Counted from the stretch's first letter, positions 12,764 through 24,682 are shown. The stretch: 64,000 nt of DNA from Tragulus kanchil (GCA_022376925.1 JAIOJX010000028.1:73373001-73437000), one strand, 5' to 3'. Notes: a model not told the origin generated them from the letters alone. Numbers and translations: made by a program.

Positions 12764-12975
12764 AGGGTTCCCAGGTGGCTCAGTGGTAGAAAATTTGCCT
12801 GCCGATGAAAGATTCAGGTTCAGTCACTGGGTCTGGCAGATCCCTTGGAGAAGGAAATCGAAGCCCATTCTAGTATTCTGGCCTGGAAAATGCCATGGAT
12901 AGAGAAACCTGACAGGCTATAGTCCACTGGGCCACAAAAGAACTGGACAAAACTTAGTGAATAAATAATAATAAC
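12764..12975 (+). mobile_element. Bov-tA SINE, complete
   Basis: Complete version of the SINE at 11649. It ends in a decayed AAAGAACTGGACAAAACTTAG, the relic of the usual AGAGTCGGACACGACTGAG tail, then an AAT-rich stretch. Bov-tA combines a tRNA-derived head with a BovB-derived 3' end and is mobilised by BovB, which fits the BovB copies in this window. Confidence 0.9.
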
Positions 12976-13889
12976 AGTTTATTTAGGAAGTCTTCCAGGG
13001 AAACTGCGAAGGGTGGGGAAGAGTCAAGACTAGGAAGGGAAAGAAACCCAGCAAGCGTGCCACCTTAGGCAAAGTCCTATAGCCTGATCACAGACAGAAA
13101 CTCTGGAGCATAAGTCATATCTCATATCTACAAGAGAGCTGGGGCTGTCATCATTACACACTGCTCATCCAAGGAGACCCAAAGGGCCATGTGAACTATC
13201 TGATATTACTTGAATAATCATGAATAATAGTACCCATGCTATATTTCCTTACTTGGTCTGACTTTTATATGTCCCTAGACATCAGAGTGACAACAGTTAT
13301 TAAAAGTATCTGTGACTCTAGCTGACAATCCTAATTCTAAATGCCTTCCTATATTTGGGAAGTCTGCACAGAAGACTGTTAATAGTGTCTTAGGACAGTA
13401 AAAGATTTCAGAGCTTAGTCAACTGAGTTCCCATGCTACTGTAGAGAATGCACGAGAAGTACAGTGGGCCAAAGTTGATGAGAAAAATTTACTTCAGTCT
13501 CCGATTTTTTCTTGGAAATCACCATCCATTACCTAAGACTATTATCTAACACTTGGTTTTGCTATTGAAAAGAATGCTATCAGCACCTCTGCTACAGTTT
13601 CATGAAGTATTCTGGCCTCTTTTTAGATGATAGGTTTTCTGTGCTTTGGGGGGCTCACAGCAAAAATTCTAGTTTTTATTTATAGAAGGGCTTAGATTCA
13701 TTTAAAAGAAAAAACTACCCTAGGTTAATTAAGACACCAAGGTAAGCAGGTCATTTTTTCAGAACTCAAAGAAAAAAATGTTGATTTTTTTTTTTTTTTA
13801 ATATTTAAGATTTGTGACTCTTTTGTCACTTCATTCTGCAAGATTTTTGTAAGAATTTTGACAGTGGACTAATTTTTTGAACATATTTA
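12976..13889. other. Unassigned non-coding DNA upstream of mariner
   Basis: No gene or repeat recognised apart from a T run near 13785-13799. It ends in TA at 13888-13889, the mariner target site. Confidence 0.5.
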
Positions 13890-14758
13890 TTAGGCTGACA
13901 AAAAAGTAATTGCGGTTTCAGACCGTGAATTTTAAATCACCCTAGGCTCAAACACATCTTTATTAATCAAGATAAGAGCCATTACAATCAACACATTTTT
14001 GCTACGAGAAATAAGTTTTTTTATTCCTATAGCGTAAAAATCTGTGCTTTAGGATTTGACAAACTCTTGGAAAACAATTATTGCCTCCTGCTGGTTGCAG
14101 AAGTGTTTTCTCTGCAAAAAGTTGTCAAGATGTTTAAAGAAGTGGTAGTTGGTTGGTGAGAGATCAGGTGAACATGGCAGACAAGGCAAAAGTTCATAGG
14201 CCAATTCTTTAAACTTTTGAATCGTCAATTGTGTGACATGCAGTTGGGTGTTGTCAGGGAAAAGAACTGGGCCCTTTCTGTTGATCAATGCTGGCTGCTG
14301 GTTCTGCTATTTTCAATGCATCTCATTGATTTGCCGAGCATAATTCTCAGATATAAGGCTTTCTCAGGGATTCAGAAAATTGTAGTGTATCAGACAGGCA
14401 GAAGACCACCAAACAGTGACTATAACCATTTTTTGGGGTGCAGTTTTGGCTTTGGGAAGTGCTTTGGAGCTTCTTTTTGGTCTAACCACTAATCTGGTCA
14501 TTACCAGCTGTTGTATAAAATCCATTTTTCATCCCACATAACAACCCAATCTAAAAATGGTTCATTGTTGTTGCACAGAATAAGATACGACAACACTCAA
14601 AACAATGACTTTTTTTTTTTTGATTTTCAGTCAGCTCATGACGGACCCACATATTGAGCCTTTTCACCTTTTCAATTTCCTTCAAATGTCCAATAACTGT
14701 AGAATGGTCAACACTGCATTCTTCTGCAACTTCTTCTGCAGTTTTAAGAGGATCAGCT

Positions 14759-16645
14759 TTGTTGTTGGTCAGTCATGTCTGACTCTTCGCAACCACATGG
14801 ACTGCAACATGCCAAGTTTCTTCACTATCTCTCTGAGTTTGCTCAAACTCATGTCTACTGAGCGGGTGATTCCATCCAACCATCTTATCCTCTGTCACCT
14901 CCCTCTCTGCCTGCTCTTAATCTTTCCTATCATCAAGGTCTTTTCTAACTTGGGCTCCAAAATCATTGTGGATGGTAACTTCAGCCATGAAAGTAAAACA
15001 CGCTTGCTCTTTGAAAGAGAAGCTATGACAACCTAGACAGCATATTAAAAAGCGGAGGAATCACTTTTCTGACAAAGGTCCAAATTGTCAACCTATGGTT
15101 TTCCTAGTAGTCATGTATGGATGTGAGAACTGGATTGTAAGGAAGACTGTGCATCAAAGAACTTATGCCTTTCAATTGTGGTGTTGGGGAAGACTCTTGA
15201 GAATCCCTTGGACTGCAGTAAGATCAAACCAGTCAATCCTAAAGGAATCAACCCTGAATATTCACTGGAAGAAATGATGCTGAAGCTGAAGCTCCAGTAC
15301 TTTGGTTACATGATATGAAGAGATGACTGATAGGAAAAGACCCTGATGCTGGGGAAAATAGAAGGCAGAAGGAGAAGGGGATGACAAAGGATGAGATAAA
15401 TGGATGGCATCATTGACTCAATGGAGATGAATTTGAGCAATCTCTGGGAGATGGTGAATGACAGGGAAGCCTGGCATGCTGCAATCCATGGGGTCACAAA
15501 GAGTCAGGCATGACTGAGAGACTGAACTGAACTGAACTATTTCCACTGTTTCCCCATCTATTTGCCATGAAGTGATGGGACTGGATGCCATGATCATAGT
15601 CTCCTGAATGTTGAGTTTTAAGCCAGCTTTTTCACTCTCCCCTTTTACCTTCATCAAGAGGCTCTTTTGTTCCTCTTCATTTTCTGCCATTAGTACAGTG
15701 TCATCTGCTTACCTGAAGTTATTGATACTTTTCCAGGTAACCTTGATTCCAGCTTGTGATTCATCTAGCCTGGCATTTCTCATGTCGTGCTCTGCATATA
15801 AGTTAAATAAACAGGGTGATAATATATATCCTTTATGTGCTCCTTTCCCAATTTGGAACCAGTCTGTTGTTCCATGTCAGGTTATAAATGTTTCTTCTTG
15901 ACCTATGTAGAAATTTCTCAGGAGGTAGGTAAGGTGATCTGGTATTGCCATCCCGTTCAGAATTTTCCAGTTTTTTGTGATCCACACAGTCAAAGGCTTT
16001 AGTGTAGTCAATGAAGCAGAAGCATTTGTTTTTCTGGAATTCCCTTGCTTTCTCTGTGATCCATTGAAGGTTGGCAATTTGTCAGTTTTCCAATCCTGTG
16101 ACTGTTACGGAGTTTTCCAAATGTACTGGCATATTGAGTGTAGCACTTTAACACTTTAATCCTTTAGGATTAGACATAGCTAAGTTGAAATTCCATCACC
16201 TCCACTGGCTTTGTTCATAGCAATGCTTCCTAAGGCCCACTTGACTTCGCACTCCAGGATGTATGAACCTAGGTGAGTGACCACACCACTGTGGTTATGT
16301 AGATCATTTTTTATATGGTTCTTCTGTGTATTCTTTCCACCTTTTATTAACCTCTACTGCTTCTGTTAGGTCCTTGCCATTTTGTCCTTTGCTGTGCCCA
16401 CCTTTGCATGAAATGTTCCCTCGGTATTTCTAATTTTCTTGATGATATCTCTAGTGTTTCCCATTCTATTGTTTTTCTCTATTTCTTTATATTGTTCATT
16501 TGAGAAGGCTTTCTTATCTCTCCTTGCTATTCTCTGGAATTCTGCACTCAGGTGGGTGAATCTTTCCTTTTCACCTTTGCTTTTAGCATTTCTTCTTTTC
16601 TCAGCTATTTGTAAGGCCTCCTCAGACAACCATTTTGCTTTTTCC
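14759..16645 (-). mobile_element. BovB LINE fragment inserted in mariner, internally rearranged
   Basis: RTE-type BovB, mostly antisense to the window. Its 3' tail is at 14759 and its 5' truncation at about 16645. The minus strand carries decayed reverse-transcriptase coding blocks, including NSRKT..ASLTTLKPLTVWI near 15900-16070 and a basic upstream block at 16366-16629. The segment 14946-15535 runs in the opposite direction. Mariner sequence on each side matches up across the insert with only a few bases missing, so BovB landed in an existing mariner. Confidence 0.88.
14946..15535 (+). mobile_element. Inverted BovB 3' segment inside the minus-strand BovB
   Basis: Plus-strand BovB sequence from CTTGGGCTCCAAAATCATTG through to the 3' tail, with repeated ACTGA units near 15520-15535. 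On either side the BovB is antisense. It duplicates the tail already present in antisense at 14759-14945, so it is an added or rearranged piece and not a simple flip of one segment. Confidence 0.75.
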
Positions 16646-17115
16646 TCTCATTGGGTCATTGTCAACTTGATGGCCCAGCCACTGTGCTCCTCATCTTTAA
16701 GGCTCTCGTTTCTTTTGTAAAGCTTCTTCGTCTTTTTTTTTTTTGTAAATCTTCTTGAACTACCACTACACTGCATGCTTGTTACAGATTCCTGGGTCAA
16801 ATGTGTTGTTGATGTCATGAGTTGCATCTTATGCCTTAAGACCGATTTTGAACTTGAATAAAAAATGGCTCAAATTCGCTTTTTGTTAAACATCACAAAA
16901 TGATGTCTAAAATACATATACAATAGACCGCAAGTAATAATTCATTAGGAAAATCATCATGAGAAGTGCACATTAAAATGACACATAACTAACCGCATTT
17001 AAGAATGTATTCTAATATTAAATGTCAAAATTCAACAATGCAAAACCACAATTACTTTAGCACCAACTTAATAGTTAATCTGATCATTTTAAAAATTTTT
17101 CAACTAATGGCAATT

Positions 17116-17802
17116 TAGGTAAGGTGATCTTCATCCATTTTTTGGCAAAGGCTTTAGTGTAGTCAATGAAGCAGAAGCATTTGTTTTCTGGAATTCCTTG
17201 CTTTCTCTGTGATCCATTGAAGGTTGGCAATTTGTCAGTTTTCCAATCCTGTGACTGTTACGGAGTTTTCCAAATGTACTGGCATATTGAGTGTAGCACT
17301 TTAACACTTTAATCCTTTAGGATTAGACATAGCTAAGTTGAAATTCCATCACCTCCACTGGCTTTGTTCATAGCAATGCTTCCTAAGGCCCACTTGACTT
17401 CGCACTCCAGGATGTATGAACCTAGGTGAGTGACCACACCACTGTGGTTATGTAGATCATTTTTTATATGGTTCTTCTGTGTATTCTTTCCACCTTTTAT
17501 TAACCTCTACTGCTTCTGTTAGGTCCTTGCCATTTTGTCCTTTGCTGTGCCCACCTTTGCATGAAATGTTCCCTCGGTATTTCTAATTTTCTTGATGATA
17601 TCTCTAGTGTTTCCCATTCTATTGTTTTTCTCTATTTCTTTATATTGTTCATTTGAGAAGGCTTTCTTATCTCTCCTTGCTATTCTCTGGAATTCTGCAC
17701 TCAGGTGGGTGAATCTTTCCTTTTCACCTTTGCTTTTAGCATTTCTTCTTTTCTCAGCTATTTGTAAGGCCTCCTCAGACAACCATTTTGCTTTTTCCTC
17801 TC
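17116..17802 (-). mobile_element. BovB piece, D6 duplicate
   Basis: Duplicate of the BovB sequence at about 15980-16645, including the 87-codon open block (17519-17782, identical to 16366-16629). Confidence 0.85.
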
Positions 17803-18226
17803 ATTGGGTCATTGTCAACTTGATGGCCCAGCCACTGTGCTCCTCATCTTTAAGGCTCTCGTTTCTTTTGTAAAGCTTCTTCGTCTTTTTTTTTTTTTTG
17901 TAAATCTTCTTGAACTACCACTACACTGCATGCTTGTTACAGATTCCTGGGTCAAATGTGTTGTTGATGTCATGAGTTGCATCTTATGCCTTAAGACCGA
18001 TTTTGAACTTGAATAAAAAATGGCTCAAATTCGCTTTTTGTTAAACATCACAAAATGATGTCTAAAATACATATACAATAGACCGCAAGTAATAATTCAT
18101 TAGGAAAATCATCATGAGAAGTGCACATTAAAATGACACATAACTAACCGCATTTAAGAATGTATTCTAATATTAAATGTCAAAATTCAACAATGCAAAA
18201 CCACAATTACTTTAGCACCAACTTAA
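17803..18226 (-). mobile_element. Mariner right half, D6 duplicate
   Basis: Duplicate of the mariner segment 16646-17071 with its terminal repeat. One T run is two bases longer than in the first copy. It is not a second transposon insertion. Confidence 0.88.
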
Positions 18227-18247
18227 TAGTTAATCTGATCATTTTAA

Positions 18248-21200
18248 CAAGTTAATTTGATCATTTTTGGTTCCCTTGAATGAGACAGAAATGGCACTAG
18301 AAAGTAATAATAAGGCATCTGAAATTTGAGAAGCCAATGTTTAAATTTTATTGTTTAGAGAGTTGAATAAATTTGGAAAGAGAGAACAGTTGATGCTTTA
18401 TCATGTCCAAGAGAACACATAGGGTCAGTCTGGGGACAAGCGCTTGAGTCTTATTAAAGAAATATTATATATCTGTACATGGGAGGTTTTGGCTCAGTTT
18501 GGACTGTCTACACTTAACTCAGTCATAATTATATTCTCACAATATTTTAGGTGTTGCAACCACCATCAGTTGCTCAAGTAAACAATAAATTCCACACAGA
18601 CAGATTTGTTTTGTGGAGTTCACATCACAGTTTTTGTTTTAAAAAGTATCTTTTAATTGGTATAAAATAATAATACCATGTACTGAAGGCTATTAGTGTA
18701 TCAGTGTGAAAACCAGCTCATATAAAAGGGTCAGAAATATTTTTATGCTCAATTCCGAGACATCTTCCATGAAGTCAATAACTCGAATTTACTTTTATAG
18801 AATGTTGCTTAGAAGATTGCATATATAACTTGCTAATATCTTTTTACCTGCTATTTCCCCTATACTGTCATGTGGTAGATCCCCAATATGGTCAAACCTA
18901 TAAAACAGCCATGGTGAAGATAGGGGAGATTATGGTGTAACCATATGTTCCAAAAATGTCAATGGTGTCAAAAAAGATACTATTTTGGAAGTGCAGAGGC
19001 TTGCTTTTGATTTTTACTAGCATGTGATAGCACGTGAGTAACAGCCTCTAGAGGTCTATTTTCTCACCTCCAAAGTGAGGAATTTAGATTCAGACAACTT
19101 TTGCAACATTTTCTAGTTGATATTCTAGACGTCTATTCTTTGTTCTTCCATTCAGACAGAGTAGGGACAAGTCAGAATGACATCATTGTCTCCTCCCTTG
19201 CTCAACTGATTTATCCTATGCTCGTCTGGCCATTCCTTTCTAACTTGGAAATCCTGGTGTTCTGGGGTTTTGGGACCCTGTACAGGAAGGCATTGGACTT
19301 TTTCCTAGTTAGTTAAACCATTTGTTCTCTCCACTAACACCGTAACAATAATCTTTCTGTTTCTGACCCTTTACGATCATTTTTGGTTCCCTTGAATGAG
19401 ACAGAAATGGCACTAGAAAGTAATAATAAGGCATCTGAAATTTGAGAAGCCAATGTTTAAATTTTATTGTTTAGAGAGTTGAATAAATTTGGAAAGAGAG
19501 AACAGTTGATGCTTTATCATGTCCAAGAGAACACATAGGGTCAGTCTGGGGACAAGCGCTTGAGTCTTATTAAAGAAATATTATATATCTGTACATGGGA
19601 GGTTTTGGCTCAGTTTGGACTGTCTACACTTAACTCAGTCATAATTATATTCTCACAATATTTTAGGTGTTGCAACCACCATCAGTTGCTCAAGTAAACA
19701 ATAAATTCCACACAGACAGATTTGTTTTGTGGAGTTCACATCACAGTTTTTGTTTTAAAAAGTATCTTTTAATTGGTATAAAATAATAATACCATGTACT
19801 GAAGGCTATTAGTGTATCAGTGTGAAAACCAGCTCATATAAAAGGGTCAGAAATATTTTTATGCTCAATTCCGAGACATCTTCCATGAAGTCAATAACTC
19901 GAATTTACTCTTATAGAATGTTGCTTAGAAGATTGCATATATAACTTGCTAATATCTTTTTACCTGCTATTTCCCCTATACTGTCATGTGGTAGATCCCC
20001 AATATGGTCAAACCTATAAAACAGCCATGGTGAAGATAGGGGAGATTATGGTGTAACCATATGTTCCAAAAATGTCAATGGTGTCAAAAAAGATACTATT
20101 TTGGAAGTGCAGAGGCTTGCTTTTGATTTTTACTAGCATGTGATAGCACGTGAGTAACAGCCTCTAGAGGTCTATTTTCTCACCTCCAAAGTGAGGAATT
20201 TAGATTCAGACAACTTTTGCAACATTTTCTAGTTGATATTCTAGACGTCTATTCTTTGTTCTTCCATTCAGACAGAGTAGGGACAAGTCAGAATGACATC
20301 ATTGTCTCCTCCCTTGCTCAACTGATTTATCCTATGCTCGTCTGGCCATTCCTTTCTAACTTGGAAATCCTGGTGTTCTGGGGTTTTGGGACCCTGTACA
20401 GGAAGGCATTGGACTTTTTCCTAGTTAGTTAAACCATTTGTTCTCTCCACTAACACCGTAACAATAATCTTTCTGTTTCTGACCCTTTTACTTTGACTCC
20501 TGGGCAGTGAGATAAAAAAATGTCCCCAAGATACCAGACTGGTTTCTTCAGCCACTTTCAACTGGTGGTCCTGGGAGGTAACAAGAAGGAACTGACAAAC
20601 TGGTTTCTGGAGGATGGAGGCTGTATGATTTTCCCAACCTACAGCATCCAGGACCTAGTGGAGATACTCTGACAAAGGCTCTCCACTGGGATCAGAGCAT
20701 ACTCTTACCTTTGGAAAAAGGGTCGTTCTTTTCTTCTGAGTGAGCAGGACTGTTTAAAGCAGTTCCAAACTGGGTTCCTAGTAATTGCATGTTCTATTTG
20801 CTTTTCCCCTTGTTTCTCTGGTTCTGTGTTTTTGCTAGAACAATCTGTAAGGTCTTTTAGAGTCTGACATTCCTTTCAATTATGTGGTCTATAGAGAAAG
20901 AAATGTAAAGCGGGGAGAGGAGAGGAGAGAAAATGAGCCATTTCCACTTTCTTCCCATGTTCTCCTATTTCAGAGGTTTACATTACAAATGGAGGAGGGG
21001 AACTGGGAGAGGGAAACACATGGAAAGAGATATCTATTTTCCTTTTAAACTCTTGAACACACATATTTTTGTTCAAGGAACCATATATAGTCAGAGACAA
21101 CTGAGAGTGTATCTTATAGAATTCTGGATTTTTATAGCCTTATGTCTAGACATGCTTCCCTTGGGGCTGGACACATAAAAGCTATAGGAGACAGTCAATC

Positions 21201-21330
21201 CCAAGAGCCTGACACACTTGTTTAGCATCTATTTCCTGTCCATTATCATGTTCTGAGTACTTGTCAGGCTCAAAAACTAGTCAACTAAAAAAAGTCATTC
21301 TCAATTTTAAGCTTGTGTGATGGGGGCTGG
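18248..21330. other. Unassigned non-coding DNA
   Basis: I recognise no repeat or gene. It includes all of D7 and most of D8 copy 1. The open frames at 19101/20217 (71 codons) and 20933/22044 (81 codons) recur only because of those duplications and show no known domain. Confidence 0.5.
18259..20491. repeat. Tandem duplication pair D7 (18259-19374 / 19375-20491)
   Basis: Offset 1116 bp. Copy 1 ends GACCCTTTAC and jumps to GATCATTTTTGG; copy 2 ends GACCCTTTTAC and continues. The content is unique DNA, so the duplication cannot be explained by a mobile element. T/C differ at about 18795/19910. Confidence 0.97.
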
Positions 21331-22569
21331 ATGAAGTCCAGGCTGGAAACAAGATTGCCTATAGAAATATCAATAAGCTTAGATATGCAGATGATACCAT
21401 CCTAATGGGAGAAAGCAAAGGGGATCTAAAAGCCTCTTGATGAAGGTGAAAGAGGAGAGGCCATTCCTTTCTAACTTGGAAATCCTGGTGTTCTGGGGTT
21501 TTGGGACCCTGTACAGGAAGGCATTGGACTTTTCCTAGTTAGTTAAACCATTTGTTCTCTCCACTAACACCGTAACAATAATCTTTCTGTTTCTGACCCT
21601 TTACTTTGACTCCTGGGCAGTGAGAAAAAAATGTCCCCAAGATACCAGACTGGTTTCTTCAGCCACTTTCAACTGGTGGTCCTGGGAGGTAACAAGAAGG
21701 AACTGACAAACTGGTTTCTGGAGGATGGAGGCTGTATGATTTTCCCAACCTACAGCATCCAGGACCTAGTGGAGATACTCTGACAAAGGCTCTCCACTGG
21801 GATCAGAGCATACTCTTACCTTTGGAAAAAGGGTCGTTCTTTTCTTCTGAGTGAGCAGGACTGTTTAAAGCAGTTCCAAACTGGGTTCCTAGTAATTGCA
21901 TGTTCTATTTGCTTTTCCCCTTGTTTCTCTGGTTCTGTGTTTTTGCTAGAACAATCTGTAAGGTCTTTTAGAGTCTGACATTCCTTTCAATTATGTGGTC
22001 TATAGAGAAAGAAATGTAAAGCGGGGAGAGGAGAGGAGAGAAAATGAGCCATTTCCACTTTCTTCCCATGTTCTCCTATTTCAGAGGTTTACATTACAAA
22101 TGGAGGAGGGGAACTGGGAGAGGGAAACACATGGAAAGAGATATCTATTTTCCTTTTAAACTCTTGAACACACATATTTTTGTTCAAGGAACCATATATA
22201 GTCAGAGACAACTGAGAGTGTATCTTATAGAATTCTGGATTTTTATAGCCTTATGTCTAGACATGCTTCCCTTGGGGCTGGACACATAAAAGCTATAGGA
22301 GACAGTCAATCCCAAGAGCCTGACACACTTGTTTAGCATCTATTTCCTGTCCATTATCATGTTCTGAGTACTTGTCAGGCTCAAAAACTAGTCAACTAAA
22401 AAAAGTCATTCTCAATTTTAAGCTTGTGTGATGGGGGCTGGATGAAGTCCAGGCTGGAAACAAGATTGCCTATAGAAATATCAATAAGCTTAGATATGCA
22501 GATGATACCATCCTAATGGGAGAAAGCAAAGGGGATCTAAAAGCCTCTTGATGAAGGTGAAAGAGGAGA
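20344..22569. repeat. Tandem duplication pair D8 (20344-21458 / 21459-22569)
   Basis: Offset 1115 falling to 1111 bp through T- and A-run length differences. Copy 1 breaks inside BovB after AAGAGGAGAG and returns to GCCATTCCTTTC; copy 2 continues BovB with TGAAAAATCT. Confidence 0.97.
21331..21458 (+). mobile_element. BovB 3' fragment start, cut at D8 junction
   Basis: First 128 bp of the BovB fragment that is whole at 22433-23284. It stops at the D8 breakpoint. Confidence 0.85.
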
Positions 22570-23284
22570 GTGAAAAATCTGGCTTAAAACTCAACATTTA
22601 AGAAACTAAGATCATAATATCCAGTCCCATCACTTCATGGCAAATAGATGGGGAAACAATGGAACCAGTGGCAGACTTTATTTTCTTGGGCACCAAAATC
22701 ACTGTGAATGGTAAATGAAGCCATGAAATTAAAAGATACTTGCTTCTTGGGAGAAAAGCTATGACAATCCTAGACTACACATTCAAAATCAGAGTATTAA
22801 TTTGCTGACAAAAGTCCATTTGATCAAAGGTATGGTTTTGTTTTGTTTTGTTTTTTCAGTAGTCACATACAGATGTGAGAGCTGAACCATAAAGAAAGGC
22901 TGAGCACTGAAGAACTGATACTTTTGGACTGTGGTGCTGGAGGAGACTCTTGAGGGTCCCTTGGGCAGCAAGGAGATCAAACCAGTCAATCCTAAAGGAA
23001 ATCAACTCTGACTATTCATTGGAAGGACTGATGATGAACCTGAAGATCCAAAACTTTGGCCACTTTATGTGAAGAGCTGAGTCGCTGGGAAAGATTCTGA
23101 TACTGGGAAAGATTGAAGGCTGGAGAAGAGGAAGACAGAAGATGATATGGTTGGATGCCATCACTGAGTAGATGAGTTTGTGCAAGCTCTCTGAGATGGT
23201 GATGGACAGGGAAGGTTGGCATGCTGCAGTATATGTGGTCAGAAAGAGTTGGACACAACTGAGTAACTGAATAACAAACAACAA
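22433..23284 (+). mobile_element. 5'-truncated BovB LINE
   Basis: Sense BovB beginning in the reverse-transcriptase domain, with TATGCAGATGATACC (the YADD active-site region) at about 22495-22509. It runs to the 3' tail GAGTTGGACACAACTGAGTA at about 23247. Many stops and a TTTTG repeat near 22838-22856 show that it is dead. Most is repeated by D9. Confidence 0.88.
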
Positions 23285-23336
23285 TGCCCAAGCACTTTGG
23301 AGGTGTGGGAGAGAATTAGAGGGGGCTGTCTTTACA

Positions 23337-23580
23337 TCTCAGAGTTTCTCAGCCTTGGCACCACTGACATTTTGTGCTAGATAATTCCTTTATCGCAGGT
23401 GGGGATAGTGGGTGTGCCCTGTGTGCTATAGTGTGTTTAGCAGTATCCTTGGCCTTTATCTGCTGAACAATAATAGCCCGTTCCCCACAGCTTTAAATGT
23501 GGGACAACGGAAATGTCTCCAGACATTGCCAAATGTCCTCTAGAGAGTATTATCTTCCTTGGCTGAGACCATTGCTCTAT
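23337..23580 (-). mobile_element. MER20 (hAT-Charlie) remnant, copy 1 of 3
   Basis: The run GTTTCTCAGCCTTGGCACCA, TGACATTTTGTGCTAGATAA, TTTAGCAGTATCCTTGGCC and ATGTCTCCAGACATTGCC matches the antisense of the MER20 non-autonomous hAT element. D9 and D10 chain so that this one insertion appears three times (also 24440 and 25522). Confidence 0.8.
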
Positions 23581-23593
23581 CTTAAGTAAATCC

Positions 23594-24383
23594 AGCTAGA
23601 TGAGATGAACCATCCTAATGGGAGAAAGCAAAGGGGTTTAAAAGCCTCTTGATGAAGGTGAAAGAGGAGAGTGAAAAATCTGGCTTAAAACTCAACATTT
23701 AAAAAACAGATCATATCATCTGGTCCCATCACTTCATGGCAAATAGAGGGGAAACAATGGAACCAGTGGCAGACTTTATTTTCTTGGGCACCAAAATCAC
23801 TGTGAATGGTAAATGAAGCCATGAAATTAAAAGATACTTGCTTCTTGGGAGAAAAGCTATGACAATCCTAGACTACACATTCAAAATCAGAGTATTAATT
23901 TGCTGACAAAAGTCCATTTGATCAAAGGTATGGTTTTGTTTTGTTTTGTTTTTTCAGTAGTCACATACAGATGTGAGAGCTGAACCATAAAGAAAGGCTG
24001 AGCACTGAAGAACTGATACTTTTGGACTGTGGTGCTGGAGGAGACTCTTGAGGGTCCCTTGGGCAGCAAGGAGATCAAACCAGTCAATCCTAAAGGAAAT
24101 CAACTCTGACTATTCATTGGAAGGACTGATGATGAACCTGAAGATCCAAAACTTTGGCCACTTTATGTGAAGAGCTGAGTCGCTGGGAAAGATTCTGATA
24201 CTGGGAAAGATTGAAGGCTGGAGAAGAGGAAGACAGAAGATGATATGGTTGGATGCCATCACTGAGTAGATGAGTTTGTGCAAGCTCTCTGAGATGGTGA
24301 TGGACAGGGAAGGTTGGCATGCTGCAGTATATGTGGTCAGAAAGAGTTGGACACAACTGAGTAACTGAATAACAAACAACAAT
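23594..24383 (+). mobile_element. BovB 3' fragment, D9 duplicate
   Basis: Duplicate of about 22488-23284. It shows small indels near its start (A run and GG near 23700-23750) where copy 1 is cleaner. Confidence 0.88.
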
Positions 24384-24439
24384 GCCCAAGCACTTTGGAG
24401 GTGTGGGAGAGAATTAGAGGGGGCTGTCTTTACATCTCA

Positions 24440-24682
24440 GAGTTTCTCAGCCTTGGCACCACTGACATTTTGTGCTAGATAATTCCTTTATCGCAGGTGG
24501 GGGATAGTGGGTGTGCCCTGTGTGCTATAGTGTGTTTAGCAGTATCCTTGGCCTTTATCTGCTGAACAATAATAGCCCGTTCCCCACAGCTTTAAATGTG
24601 GGACAACGGAAATGTCTCCAGACATTGCCAAATGTCCTCTAGAGAGTATTATCTTCCTTGGCTGAGACCATTGCTCTATCTT
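24440..24682 (-). mobile_element. MER20 remnant, copy 2 of 3
   Basis: Same element as 23337-23580, with one extra G in GGTGGGGGATAG (about 24497-24508). Confidence 0.8.

Larger units (their letters stand above)
10707..12935. repeat. Tandem duplication pair D5 (10707-11820 / 11821-12935)
   Basis: Offset 1114 bp. Copy 1 breaks inside a Bov-tA SINE after CCACTGGGCCAC and returns to ACTGGGCTAAAATC; copy 2 completes the SINE. The shared ACTGGG is microhomology. It carries the unnamed repeat, a CHR SINE and the Bov-tA. Confidence 0.97.
14049..16860 (-). pseudogene. Mariner (Hsmar1/SETMAR-like) transposase pseudogene
   Basis: The cut-and-paste transposase of an Hsmar1-type mariner, read on the minus strand in two blocks separated by BovB. 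The N-terminal block (about 16646-16860) retains only a decayed helix-turn-helix region. The C-terminal block (14049-14758) holds the catalytic domain. There the first acidic position survives in WDEKW (codon 14531-14533), the second in PDN (14253-14255), and the third position, exactly 35 residues after the second, is Asn in PTNY (14148-14150) instead of Asp. The motif is therefore DD34N. In-frame stops occur near 14500-14515 and the BovB insert separates the domains, so no functional protein is possible. The C-terminal 79 codons remain open from 14288 to 14049. The relation to SETMAR is by family, not orthology. Confidence 0.88.
13890..17071 (-). mobile_element. Full-length Hsmar1-like mariner DNA transposon, split by BovB
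   Basis: The left terminal repeat at 13890 reads TTAGGCTGACAAAAAAGTAA. The right one, read inward on the minus strand from 17071, is TTAAGTTGGTGCTAAAGTAA. Both sides abut a TA dinucleotide (13888-13889 and 17072-17073), the classical mariner target-site duplication. Removing the BovB insert (about 14759-16645) leaves about 1.3 kb, the expected full length of an Hsmar1-type element. The transposase lies on the minus strand and is broken. Part of the right half is repeated by D6 at about 17803-18226. Confidence 0.92.
15926..18247. repeat. Tandem duplication pair D6 (about 15926-17115 / 17116-18247)
   Basis: Body offset 1153-1155 bp. Copy 2 opens with TAGGTAAGGTGATCT, then lacks about 35 bp relative to copy 1 before locking on at CAAAGGCTTTAGTG. 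The end of copy 1 (17090-17115) is also noisy. It carries BovB and the right half of the mariner. Confidence 0.95.

Noticed and set aside
15608..16720. Hydrophobic plus-strand frames of 87-97 codons suggesting membrane proteins
   Set aside because: They are antisense shadows of the BovB reverse-transcriptase coding strand.
17803..18226. A second mariner insertion
   Set aside because: It is the D6 duplicate of the right half of the mariner at 13890-17071 and lacks a left end of its own.
19101..22289. Paired 71- and 81-codon frames suggesting duplicated small genes
   Set aside because: They are duplicated as part of D7 and D8, including non-coding flanks; no coding features are visible.
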